DNA from: Deltaproteobacteria bacterium
GTDB taxonomy: Bacteria; Desulfobacterota; JADFVX01
NCBI GenBank assembly: GCA_029860075.1
Contig: JAOUBX010000001.1
Span: 25,965 to 89,964, forward strand
Reading direction: 5' to 3'
DNA: 64,000 nt
Shown: positions 7,086 to 16,089 of the stretch, piece by piece
Position numbering within the stretch: position 1 is the first letter of the stretch
Layout: every line of letters begins with the position of its first letter
Notes under the pieces: generated by a model
The model's input: the letters and a program-made list of their open reading frames with translations, nothing else
The model's database searches: none
What the model was told of the DNA's origin: nothing
Made by a program: the position numbers and the translations under genes

Positions 7086-9182
7086 TTGTGTCGTAATAGT
7101 TATCAAATATTAATATTCTTTTTCTTCCTGCTCCTCTCTGCTATTCCTGCGGGTCTGGATGCCAGAATGCATAGCATAGAAGGGGCTGCACACCTGGGCT
7201 ATGACGAATATGATATTAGCTACAGTACCGGTGGTGGCGCTTCTGCCAATTCTTTTTATCAGCAATATCAACTGTCTACCGGTTTTTCAGGTAATCTTTA
7301 CAATGAAAGGGGCGGTCTCTACAGATTCGGGATTATCTACAATTATAAAGATTATCAAAATGAAATTGATGGCAACAGGTATTCTTTAAATTCAGGGGAC
7401 CTTGACTGGAACGGTGAATTGACATTGGCCCTTTATCATTTAAAAGGTTTTTCTGTTAAGTTTTATGCTGAAGAAGATGAAAGCAGTCAATATAGTTATA
7501 CCTCTATAGGGGGGGGAGGTGGAGTCCTGGCCGGTGGATTTAAAACCGATGTGGAAGAAACGGTCTATAGAAAGCGAGGATTCTTTGGACGTATGGGAGT
7601 CAACGGGGGGCCATATTATTATTTTTCCTATAATAGTTCAGAGTCAGAAAGTATTTATGGTTATAAAGAACGAATTGATTCGGGAAACTTTAGTATTAAT
7701 AGCGGTACAAACTGGATTACTGTTTCAAAGTCTCAGTCTGACCTGGGAGAGTGGGATGCATTTGAAATGAATGTGGGTAATGTGGGAACACACTTTGGAA
7801 AGATTGGGAGAAATAAAGGTGTTTCCTATAAAAGATACTGGTACAGGATAAGTAATTGGCTGAATATTTCAACCAATTATCGATACGCTAAAAAAAATAC
7901 GTCTACCGTTGATACAGAAACTAACAGGCTGACCTTTGCATTGAAAGGAAAGAGAGAACAATGGACTGCTTTTACATTCTCTACCTACGGCCGCTCTGAT
8001 AGCGGCAACCAAAGCACTTATGATTTATCCATCCCTTTTTGGTTGAATACTTATCCCTCTGCTAAATCTTTTTTGGGTTTGAAAAGTTCTTATTCGGAGA
8101 GAGGGGTCAGGGATGAAACAACGGCGACAGAGAGTAAGGGTAAATCTGTAAACGAGGAGATCAGGCTCTGGACAAGGCCAAAGGATGATTTTGCGCTTGA
8201 GTCCAAATATTCTTTCGCCAAATCTGATGCCGACCAGGCGGATTCCGTATCACACTCTTTTAGTATAAGAGGGTATACGGAGAGAAGAAAACAGACAAAC
8301 TACGGCGCTTTATACTCTTTTAAGGTTGCCCGGAAGGATGATATCCTGGAAAGAGAAAGATCATCTTATTCGCATATTGTAAACGGCAGTCTGAGCTATG
8401 TCATTGAACCGGAAAAAGTCATCAATATAGGTCAGAGTATTGCTTTCTTTTATGACGAAAGTGGTGACCTTCATGAAAAAAGCAAGTCATCATCCACAAG
8501 TCTGAATTTTAGAACGAATGTTGGCGAGAAAAGTAATTTTTCCCTTGCCATGTCAAAATTTATCTTGAAGTATGATGATGGCTCGTCGTCTGTTGAAAAT
8601 GAATTAGAAATGAATTTCAGCAGCAGGATAAGCAGTAAGGCATCTTTTAAGGCTAATCTGGACTATGACTTTAGAGATTCAGACCTTGCAAATAATCCGT
8701 CAGATGAAAAATACCGGTCCGAATTGAAATTGACTTATAAAGAATCCAGGGAGCTTACAAGTATTACTACCATGTATAACAACAAGAACCTCGGTTCATC
8801 ATATGCTTCAGAGATTAAAGGTATTTCCGAATCGCTGAAATATACAATTTTTAGAACGGGATATAGCAGTAGACCCCTTCTAAATACCAGTGTGGGATTG
8901 TCCTATTACCAGGAGGACAACATTATTGGTAAGTTTAGATTTGGAACTTATAGTATCGCGCTTGATTATTATCCTATGAGATATGTCCGTTGTGGTTCCG
9001 CTATTCGTGTCAGGGATGATTTGGAGGGGCCATTACATGAATTGAATTCAAGGGCTTATGTTGCAGTTAAATATCCCCTTCTGCAAATAACAGGAAGTTA
9101 CATACATAGAACCTATGATAATGTTTATGGTTCGGGCCTTGAAGAAGATAAATATAAAATTGATATAGCTAAGAGGTTTTAA
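7086..9182 (+). CDS. Large outer-membrane beta-barrel protein
   Basis: About 698 residues from a TTG at 7086, which has AAAGGGG upstream and directly begins a hydrophobic signal (ILIFFFFLLLSAIPAG). The frame also opens at a GTG at 7020. The mature part is a long succession of amphipathic strands alternating with polar turns rich in Ser, Tyr, Asn and Gly, and the last residue is Phe (IDIAKRF), the usual outer-membrane insertion signal. Cysteine is almost absent and there are no haem motifs. Size and composition suit a barrel of roughly 26-30 strands, like the porin part of porin-cytochrome conduits; there is no TonB box or plug domain. Its place after the cytochrome/NHL genes suggests it houses or secretes a cytochrome. 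A G8 run at 7509-7516 encodes a poly-Gly loop. Confidence 0.82.
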   Translation: MCRNSYQILIFFFFLLLSAIPAGLDARMHSIEGAAHLGYDEYDISYSTGGGASANSFYQQYQLSTGFSGNLYNERGGLYRFGIIYNYKDYQNEIDGNRYSLNSGDLDWNGELTLALYHLKGFSVKFYAEEDESSQYSYTSIGGGGGVLAGGFKTDVEETVYRKRGFFGRMGVNGGPYYYFSYNSSESESIYGYKERIDSGNFSINSGTNWITVSKSQSDLGEWDAFEMNVGNVGTHFGKIGRNKGVSYKRYWYRISNWLNISTNYRYAKKNTSTVDTETNRLTFALKGKREQWTAFTFSTYGRSDSGNQSTYDLSIPFWLNTYPSAKSFLGLKSSYSERGVRDETTATESKGKSVNEEIRLWTRPKDDFALESKYSFAKSDADQADSVSHSFSIRGYTERRKQTNYGALYSFKVARKDDILERERSSYSHIVNGSLSYVIEPEKVINIGQSIAFFYDESGDLHEKSKSSSTSLNFRTNVGEKSNFSLAMSKFILKYDDGSSSVENELEMNFSSRISSKASFKANLDYDFRDSDLANNPSDEKYRSELKLTYKESRELTSITTMYNNKNLGSSYASEIKGISESLKYTIFRTGYSSRPLLNTSVGLSYYQEDNIIGKFRFGTYSIALDYYPMRYVRCGSAIRVRDDLEGPLHELNSRAYVAVKYPLLQITGSYIHRTYDNVYGSGLEEDKYKIDIAKRF

Positions 9183-9248
9183 AGGCCGGTCTTTTCTAAA
9201 ACAAGATATGCAGCATGGACTTTGGGTTGCATTTGTAACGATAATATC

Positions 9249-11437
9249 ATGATTGTTATCCTTTTTTTTTTCTCTCTTTTTTTACTTTCCATATCGCTCC
9301 CTCTGTTACCATTGGTGATGCCGGTGAACTTGCAGCCGCTTCATGGCACTTAGGGGTTCCGCACCCGCCCGGATATCCTCTCTATAATCTTTTTGCAAAG
9401 TTATTTACACTTATACCTGTCGGCAGTATTTCTTACCGTTTGAATTTTCTTTCATCTCTCCTTTCTTCATTAACAGTCGTCATTGTCTTCCTCGTCGTTT
9501 CAGATATACTTAATAAAAGGGTAATCACTCATAATGAAGAGGGAAGGGGATTGCTTGAGGCTAAAGATTCAAAGGATGTGACCGCTTTACATGCCTCCCT
9601 GTTTGCCGCCTCTTTTCTTCTGGCTCTTTCCCCCACATTCTGGGTACATGCAGAGGTAACAGAGGTTTATAGCCTTAACGCCTTTTTTATAATACTCCTT
9701 TATTGGTTGTCGGTCAGGCTCTACCTTGGACTCATCAGGGGAAAAGCTTTTTTTCTAATGGCATTTCTTTTTGGTGTGGGACTTGGAAATCATCATACCT
9801 TGCTGCTGCTGCTGCCTTCTTTATTAATCCTTTTGTGGCCACTGTTAAGAGGGGCTATATTTAAAAGTGATATAAATGACAGTAAAAAAATAATAAAAAT
9901 TAACTTTTGGAAGGGAGCTTTTTTTAGCCTGCTCTTCTTTATTCTCGGGTTCTCTGTCTATCTCTATATTCCAATCAGATCTAATCAAAATCCATCGCTT
10001 AATTGGGGGGTGCCCTCTGTCTTTAGTAATTTTATGGATGTTTTTATGAGAAAAGGCTATGAAACTCAGGTTTATGGCAGATCATGGGATACTTTGTTTC
10101 AACAAATTAAGAGTTTTGATCCTTTGTTTGAATTTGGAGTTTTTGGTGTATTGTTAATTTTTGCCGGTTTTTACGCTTTATGGAAAGCCAGCAAAAGAGT
10201 GGCATTTTCATTACTGGCAGGGGTATTCTCCTTTAGCATTCTTATTATATTGCTTGTCGGAAATTTCAAGGGAAACCCTGAAATCTTAATGCCGTTCTAC
10301 ATTCCTGCCCATGTTTTCTCTTCAGTCATTATTGGCGTAGGACTATGGTTTTCTTATTCTATGTTAAAAATATTTCCGGGGGCCAATGTTGCCCGTCCTG
10401 TCTTTTTTGCCTTTATCCTTATCATTTCTATCGTAACCTATTCAAAGAATAAGAGCTTTGCTAATAAGTCTGATAATTTTCTTGCTTATGATTATGGTTT
10501 TAATGAAATGAATTCTTTTTCTGAAAATGCGGTTTATCTTCCAAAGGTTGACAGCAATACCTTTGTCTTGTGGTACCTCCAGAAAGTTGAGAAATACCGG
10601 GAGGATGTTGACATTATACCCATTTATTTTCTAACGCAGCGTTGGTATTTGCCTCAGGCCCTGCATCACATGAAGAGACCCTTTTACCCCCTGGGGCAGA
10701 GAGGGGCTAAAAAAACGCTTGCCATGATAGGCTCTGTTTTTGATTACTATTACGAAAAGAAGGATGTTTATAGCAATTATATGGACGAAGAATATATTCC
10801 GCCGGGTATACACACTATTACTAACGGCATAACCTTTAAGCTCTCCAGGAAAGAGGAGAAGCCAAAAAGATCTGCCTGGAACTTTTATAGATTGCGCCAT
10901 GTCGGGGACATCGCTTCGGCTGCAGGTTATGAAGATGAGGTAATTTTAGAAAACTATGCATCTTCTTACTATAATTATGGTCTTGAAATGTACATGTCCG
11001 GTAAGACTGAGGAAGCGATTGGCGCTTTTGAAAATTCTTTAGCTATCCGGCCATTAAATGCAGATGCATTAAATAATCTGGCTATGGTCTATGCTGAAAA
11101 AAATATAATGCTTGAAAAAGCAGAAAAAATGGTTCTACAAGCAATGCAACTGCATACTCAAAAAGGGAAAAAGTACTTTAATGTTGTCGATACATTAGGA
11201 TGGGTTTACTATAAGATGGGCCGCTATGAAGCGTCTTTGGACAGGCTTGAAAGCGCGAGATCTTATCTTGAAGGTGACCCATACTATCACTATCATCTTG
11301 GTATGAATCTTTACCGGCTTGGAAGGAAAGATGAGGCGGCTAATGAACTCTCCAGGGCATTAGTTATTAATGATCGCAGTATACAAAAAGAGGTACTCAC
11401 TTATTTAGAAAAAGCCGGGTCAATCCAAAACCATTAA
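9249..11437 (+). CDS. DUF2723-family membrane protein with C-terminal TPRs; 5' end appears frameshifted
   Basis: The uninterrupted frame allows a start only at TTG 9440 (665 aa), but the family's N-terminal signature lies upstream in the same frame: APSVTIGDAGEL and HPPGYPLYNLFAKLF, at 9296-9403. That upstream part has no start codon before an in-frame TAA at 9242. An ATG at 9249 begins MIVILFFF in another frame; one extra T in the T10 run at 9262-9271 would join it to the signature. So the true gene probably starts near 9249. The rest has about ten membrane segments, a GT-C-like fold, and TPR repeats over the last 150 residues. The family is thought to use lipid-linked sugars to glycosylate proteins or glycans; the substrate is unknown. 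Confidence 0.75.
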
Positions 11438-11496
11438 TTTAATTGCAATTGCCGGCTATTCTCCTTAAACCTGTTTATAACTTTAAAGAAAATAAA

Positions 11497-13203
11497 ATGA
11501 GAAAGATGCTAATTAGTCGGGGGATTTTTATTGTTTTCATAACGCTTCTCGTTTATCTCCCTGCATTGCAAAATGAATTTGTTAATTGGGATGATCCAAA
11601 ATATATTGTAGAAATGCAACGGTTTCAACCGATAAACATGACTAATATCCACCAGATTTTTACCGGTTTTTATGTGGCAAACTGGCATCCTCTTACTATT
11701 TTGTCACATGCAATTGATTACAGAATCTGGGGACTTAATCCTTTTTGGCATCATCTCGGTAATAATATTTTACACGGATTTAATACGCTGCTTGTGCTCA
11801 TATTAACTTTTCAGCTTGTAACCGTTAATAAAATCAAAGGGGAAGGCAGGCGATATGCTTTGTCTGCAGCATCCATAACGGCCCTTCTTTTTGCTATTCA
11901 CCCACTTCACGTAGAATCCGTCGCCTGGGTGTCTGAGAGAAAAGATCTTTTATGTGCCTTTTTTTTTCTCCTGAGCATTATTTTTTATAACAAGTACCGT
12001 TCTTCAGATTCCAAAAAAGCTGTCTTGTATTTTTGCACTCTCTTTTCTTTCATGTTGTCCCTTTTCAGTAAACCCATGGCTGTTACTCTCCCTCTTGTTC
12101 TTTTGATTCTGGATTTTTACCCTTTAAGAGGTTTTACGAAAGAAAAGGATCATAGGCAAATTATGTGGCTAATTGTTGAAAAAATTCCTTTTTTTATTTT
12201 TTCATTAATTGCGTCTGTTTTGACAATGAAGGCCCAGGTTGAATTTAACGCTTTGAGTTCCACCAGGGTTTTTCCTCTTATGGAGAGGCTTCTAAATGGG
12301 ATTCATTCGCTTGCTTTCTATTGGATTAAAATGCTTTTTCCCTTCAACCTGGCTCCTCTTTATCCTTACCCCGGAGAAATTTCTTTTTTTAGCCCCGAAT
12401 ATTTGTTTTCTGCTATTGCTGTTGTTTTGATTACTTTATTTGCTCTGCTAAGGTTTAATAAAAATAAACTCTATTTTTCTGTATGGATTTACTATCTGGT
12501 CACATTGCTCCCTGTCATCGGGATCATTCAGGCTGGTGGTCAGTCTGCGGCGGACCGTTATATTTATTTACCAGGCGTTGCCCCTTTTATTCTTGCAGGG
12601 CTTGCCTGTTCCTCCCTTGTTTGCGGGAAGGAAAAGGTAATGGCTCTCCTTGCAAGAGCAGCTATTCTCTTCTGCTCGCTTCTGCTGGTTATTGTTACAG
12701 TCAAACAGACAGGTATCTGGCAAAATTCATTAAACCTTTGGAACCATGAAATAAAAGTTCTCCCAAAGAGCTCTCCATTTATTTATAATAACCGTGGAAC
12801 TGCATATATGCAGTTGAAAAAATATGAAGAGGCAAATGCTGACTTTGCAAAAGCGATAGAATTGGGCCCTACCTATCTTGATTTTTACAGAAGCAGGGGA
12901 AATTCATACATGGAGTTGGGGCATTTTGCAGAAGCCATATATGATTATAGCCATATAATTAAAATCGACGATAAAAATGAAATAGCCTACAATAGCAGAG
13001 GCGCTGCCTATCATATTCTTGGTAGGACAAATGAAGCAAGGAGAGACTATGAAAAGGCTTTGGAAATAAATCCGGACAATGGGAGAGCCTTTTATAATAT
13101 TGCTTTAATTTTTGAGGAAGCCGGAGAAATGGAGCAGGCTTTTTTATATTACCAAAAAGCTGCCTCCCTCGGGATAGCGGAAGCTGTTCATAAACTTCAG
13201 TGA
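11497..13203 (+). CDS. Polytopic membrane protein with C-terminal TPR repeats (TMTC-like)
   Basis: About 568 residues from the ATG at 11497; a TTG at 11443 is also open but lacks better support. The N-terminal 400 residues contain around ten membrane segments with conserved loop motifs FVNWDDPKYI, NWHPLTILSHAIDY, HPLHVESVAWVSERKD and ADRYIYLPG. These are typical of the bacterial TPR/GT-C family related to the TMTC O-mannosyltransferases. The acidic WDD early in the first loop would be the catalytic acid. The last 150 residues carry four TPR units (for example NNRGTAYMQLKKYEEANAD). It starts 60 bases after the DUF2723 gene and probably shares its operon. Protein or glycan glycosylation at the periplasmic face is inferred. 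Confidence 0.85.
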   Translation: MRKMLISRGIFIVFITLLVYLPALQNEFVNWDDPKYIVEMQRFQPINMTNIHQIFTGFYVANWHPLTILSHAIDYRIWGLNPFWHHLGNNILHGFNTLLVLILTFQLVTVNKIKGEGRRYALSAASITALLFAIHPLHVESVAWVSERKDLLCAFFFLLSIIFYNKYRSSDSKKAVLYFCTLFSFMLSLFSKPMAVTLPLVLLILDFYPLRGFTKEKDHRQIMWLIVEKIPFFIFSLIASVLTMKAQVEFNALSSTRVFPLMERLLNGIHSLAFYWIKMLFPFNLAPLYPYPGEISFFSPEYLFSAIAVVLITLFALLRFNKNKLYFSVWIYYLVTLLPVIGIIQAGGQSAADRYIYLPGVAPFILAGLACSSLVCGKEKVMALLARAAILFCSLLLVIVTVKQTGIWQNSLNLWNHEIKVLPKSSPFIYNNRGTAYMQLKKYEEANADFAKAIELGPTYLDFYRSRGNSYMELGHFAEAIYDYSHIIKIDDKNEIAYNSRGAAYHILGRTNEARRDYEKALEINPDNGRAFYNIALIFEEAGEMEQAFLYYQKAASLGIAEAVHKLQ

Positions 13204-13245
13204 AGTGACAGGGATTCTTTTTCTTATAAAATAATTGGAGTAAAG

Positions 13246-14010
13246 ATGATTCACAACAAAAAAATAGTTGTCGTTATGCCGGCTTACCATGCAGGGCGTA
13301 CTCTGGAAATAACTTATAACGATATACCCTTTGATGTCGTAGATGATGTTGTTCTCGTTGACGATTATAGCAGTGATGATACGGTAAAAAAAGCTGCCCA
13401 GCTCGGGATAAAGCACATTATTGTTCATGAAGAAAACAAGGGCTATGGTGGAAACCAGAAATCCTGTTACAGGCAAGCCATTAACCTTGGCGCTGATATT
13501 GTTGTTATGGTTCATCCTGATTACCAGTATGCTCCTAAACTGATAACGGCCATGGCGTCCATGATTGCATCGGGAGAGTACGATGTTGTACTGGGTTCCC
13601 GTATTCTGGGCACGGGAGCGCTTAAAGGAGGCATGCCTTTTTACAAGTACATTGCCAACAGATTTCTTACGCTTATTGAGAATATTCTTCTCGGACACAA
13701 ACTCTCTGAATATCATACCGGTTACAGAGCTTTCAGCCGTGAGGTACTGGAAGGTCTTCCTTTAAACAGGAATGGAGATGATTTTGTTTTTGATAACCAG
13801 ATGCTTGCCCAGGCTATTTATTTTGAATACAGGATTGGTGAGATCAGCTGCCCAACCAGGTATTTTGCTGAAGCTTCATCTATCAGCTTTAAAAGAAGCG
13901 TCGTTTATGGCTTTGGCGTGCTCGCGACGGCCCTGAAGTTCAGGTTGCACAAGATGGGTTTGAAAAAAATCCCTCTCTTTATTAATGAAAAGAATGATGG
14001 TGAAGATTAA
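13246..14010 (+). CDS. GT2 family glycosyltransferase (dolichyl-phosphate-mannose-synthase-like)
   Basis: 254 residues, no membrane segments. The start ATG has TTGGAGT upstream. The GT-A fold shows [12 protein letters not shown] at strand one, [11 protein letters not shown], the NKGYGGNQ motif, and MVHPDYQY in place of the usual DxD region. A conserved C-terminal STGYR-like segment is seen as [14 protein letters not shown]. It likely transfers a sugar from a nucleotide donor to a polyprenyl phosphate or growing glycan at the cytoplasmic membrane; donor and acceptor are unknown. The next gene begins immediately after its stop codon. Confidence 0.9.
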   Translation: MIHNKKIVVVMPAYHAGRTLEITYNDIPFDVVDDVVLVDDYSSDDTVKKAAQLGIKHIIVHEENKGYGGNQKSCYRQAINLGADIVVMVHPDYQYAPKLITAMASMIASGEYDVVLGSRILGTGALKGGMPFYKYIANRFLTLIENILLGHKLSEYHTGYRAFSREVLEGLPLNRNGDDFVFDNQMLAQAIYFEYRIGEISCPTRYFAEASSISFKRSVVYGFGVLATALKFRLHKMGLKKIPLFINEKNDGED

Positions 14011-14985
14011 ATGGTTTGCCCTTTGTGCAGCAGCTCTGATATTTCGGATATATTCAGTTTAGATAAAAGAATCTCTGATAAAAGCTTTCAAATCAAAAGA
14101 TGTAATAAGTGCCGTATTGCCTGGACCTGCCCTATCCCCGATAAAGAACAATTGTCCTGCTATTATCCCGATGAGTATCATGGAAAAGGCGGACAGGAGC
14201 GTTTTAATCCTTTGATGGAGTTTTTTGTCAATCTTTCAAGAAGAAAGAGGGCCTCTATTGTAACCGCTTTTACTGAAGGTAAAAGCGGGAAAATTCTTGA
14301 TATCGGTTGCGGACGGGGTGTAATGCTGAACATATTAAAAAAGATGGGTTGGCAGGTTTGTGGCACGGAATTGTCTAAAAAGTCATCTTCTTTCGCCAGG
14401 GAAAGGCATGAAATAGAGGTAATAACAAAAGATATTTCCCATTGTGATTTTCCTGAAAAATCCTTTGATATTGTCACTATGTGGCATGTGCTGGAGCATT
14501 TACCCGCCCCTTTTTCCACTATTGAAGAAGTTGGCAGGATTTTGAAAGACGGGGGACGTTTGATTGTGGAAGTTCCCAATTTCGGAGGTCTTCAGGCCAC
14601 TTTTTTTGCTAATAAGTGGTTTCACCTGGACTCTCCCCGTCATATTTTTCATTTCAATGAAAAATCTCTTGTTAAATATATTGAAAAGTGTGGTTTTCAG
14701 GTCATCAAGAGAGAAAATCTTTCCTGGGAATATGATCCCTTTGGTTTTATTCAAAGCTTTCTAAATATAGTCTCTATTAACTTTGACTCTTTTTATAATT
14801 TTTTGAGAAGCGGGCCGGGGAAGATGCCCGGTGGTGGCAGTTGGTCATATATGGTTGACGTTTTTATAGCAATTGTTCTTTTCCCCCTGCTCTTCCCCTT
14901 GTCATTGCTTGCCTCTCTTTTCAGTTCCCTTTTCAAAAGAGGAGGAATTATACGTCTGTTTTGTATAAAAAAAGAGAATATGTAA
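14011..14985 (+). CDS. Class I SAM methyltransferase with N-terminal zinc-ribbon-like motif
   Basis: 324 residues. The N-terminus has CPLC and CNKC pairs about 30 residues apart, suggesting a small zinc-binding module. A Methyltransf_23-like core follows: ILDIGCGRGVML (motif I), a GTELS acidic loop, and FDIVTMWHVLEHLP, common in sugar or glycolipid methyltransferases. The C-terminal part has two hydrophobic stretches (about 270-310) that may attach it to the membrane. The ATG directly abuts the stop of the preceding glycosyltransferase, so the two are probably coupled. Substrate unknown; a glycan or polyprenyl-linked sugar is likely from context. Confidence 0.88.
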   Translation: MVCPLCSSSDISDIFSLDKRISDKSFQIKRCNKCRIAWTCPIPDKEQLSCYYPDEYHGKGGQERFNPLMEFFVNLSRRKRASIVTAFTEGKSGKILDIGCGRGVMLNILKKMGWQVCGTELSKKSSSFARERHEIEVITKDISHCDFPEKSFDIVTMWHVLEHLPAPFSTIEEVGRILKDGGRLIVEVPNFGGLQATFFANKWFHLDSPRHIFHFNEKSLVKYIEKCGFQVIKRENLSWEYDPFGFIQSFLNIVSINFDSFYNFLRSGPGKMPGGGSWSYMVDVFIAIVLFPLLFPLSLLASLFSSLFKRGGIIRLFCIKKENM

Positions 14986-15066
14986 AATAACATTTTCTCA
15001 TGGTTTGTCTTGTTGTTTCAGGAAAAATGATAAAGTAAATTATTAATGATAGGATGTTTTTTATAA

Positions 15067-16032
15067 ATGAAAGAGAACGATTTACCTGTTGTTTCCATAA
15101 TTATCCCCGTTAAACCGGGAGGAGAAGTAAAAGCCTTAAGGGCTGTTGAAAAAATTGACTATCCCGGGGAAAAGCTGGAAGTTATCGTTGCTGAAGGGTG
15201 TCATCCGTCAATTCAAAGAAATGAGGCGGTAAGGCAGTCGAAAGGAGAGATTCTCTATTTTCTCGATGATGATGCCTGTCCCACGCCTTCTAATATAAAA
15301 AGGTTGATTATGCAGCACAGGGCTGCAAATGTCGCTGCCGTTGGCGGACCGAGCCTTGCTCCCGAGGGAGACAGTTTTATTCAGAAATGTTTTGAATCGC
15401 TCTTTATTTCGCCCTTTGGCGGCGCAGGGATCAAGAATCGTTACCAATCGGTCGGCACGGTACGAGAATCTTCAGAGAAAGAGTTGATTTTGTGCAATCT
15501 CAGTTTCAAGCGATCCGTTTTTGAGCAATTTGGCGGTTTGAATGAAAAGCTTTTTCCCAATGAAGAAAATGACTTGATGGTTCGTATTGAAAAGAATGGC
15601 TGCAAGCTTATTCACGATCCTCATATGAAAGTTTTTAGAAGCCAGAGAAAGAATATCAAACGCTTTGCCAGGCAGATACTCAATTATGGAAGGGGGCGAA
15701 TGGAGCAGACGCTCTTTCACCTGCCCTCTTTCGGGATAGCCCATTTTGTTCCCCTTTTTTTTCTCGTCTATGTTATTACACTTCCTTTTATTGATAATTT
15801 TATTTATTGGACACCCCTTTTTTTATACCTTATTTGTGACCTTCTTTTTTCCTTCTTGTCAGCCCTGAAAGACAAGGGTTCTTTTTTTCGTAAAACGATG
15901 AAGCACATATTTATGATGTTTCTTTTTCCGGTAATGCATCTTTGTTATGGCGCAGGAATGTTATGGGGGATGAAAACCTTTTTTCTAAAAGCCAAAAAAG
16001 ATTTACCCGTATACATTAAAAAGATTGCATAG
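15067..16032 (+). CDS. GT2 family glycosyltransferase
   Basis: 321 residues. The N-terminal GT-A domain has VVSIIIPVKPGG, IVAEGCHPS, SKGEILYFLDDDACP with the DDD nucleotide-sugar/metal site, and FGGLNEKLFPNEENDLMVRI matching the ED motif of processive-like GT2 enzymes. Two or three hydrophobic segments lie between about 230 and 305. It probably works at the inner membrane adding one sugar to a lipid-linked glycan. The gap of about 80 bases upstream contains no gene. Confidence 0.88.
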   Translation: MKENDLPVVSIIIPVKPGGEVKALRAVEKIDYPGEKLEVIVAEGCHPSIQRNEAVRQSKGEILYFLDDDACPTPSNIKRLIMQHRAANVAAVGGPSLAPEGDSFIQKCFESLFISPFGGAGIKNRYQSVGTVRESSEKELILCNLSFKRSVFEQFGGLNEKLFPNEENDLMVRIEKNGCKLIHDPHMKVFRSQRKNIKRFARQILNYGRGRMEQTLFHLPSFGIAHFVPLFFLVYVITLPFIDNFIYWTPLFLYLICDLLFSFLSALKDKGSFFRKTMKHIFMMFLFPVMHLCYGAGMLWGMKTFFLKAKKDLPVYIKKIA

Positions 16033-16089
16033 ATGCCTTCAAAAAAGAAACTGTTTGATCAAAAAACCGGTTTTAAAAGGGGTTAATAA

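Noticed and set aside
13144..13716. Open frame of 190 codons on the minus strand
   Set aside because: It is antisense to a GT2 glycosyltransferase and the end of the TPR gene; no recognisable domain.
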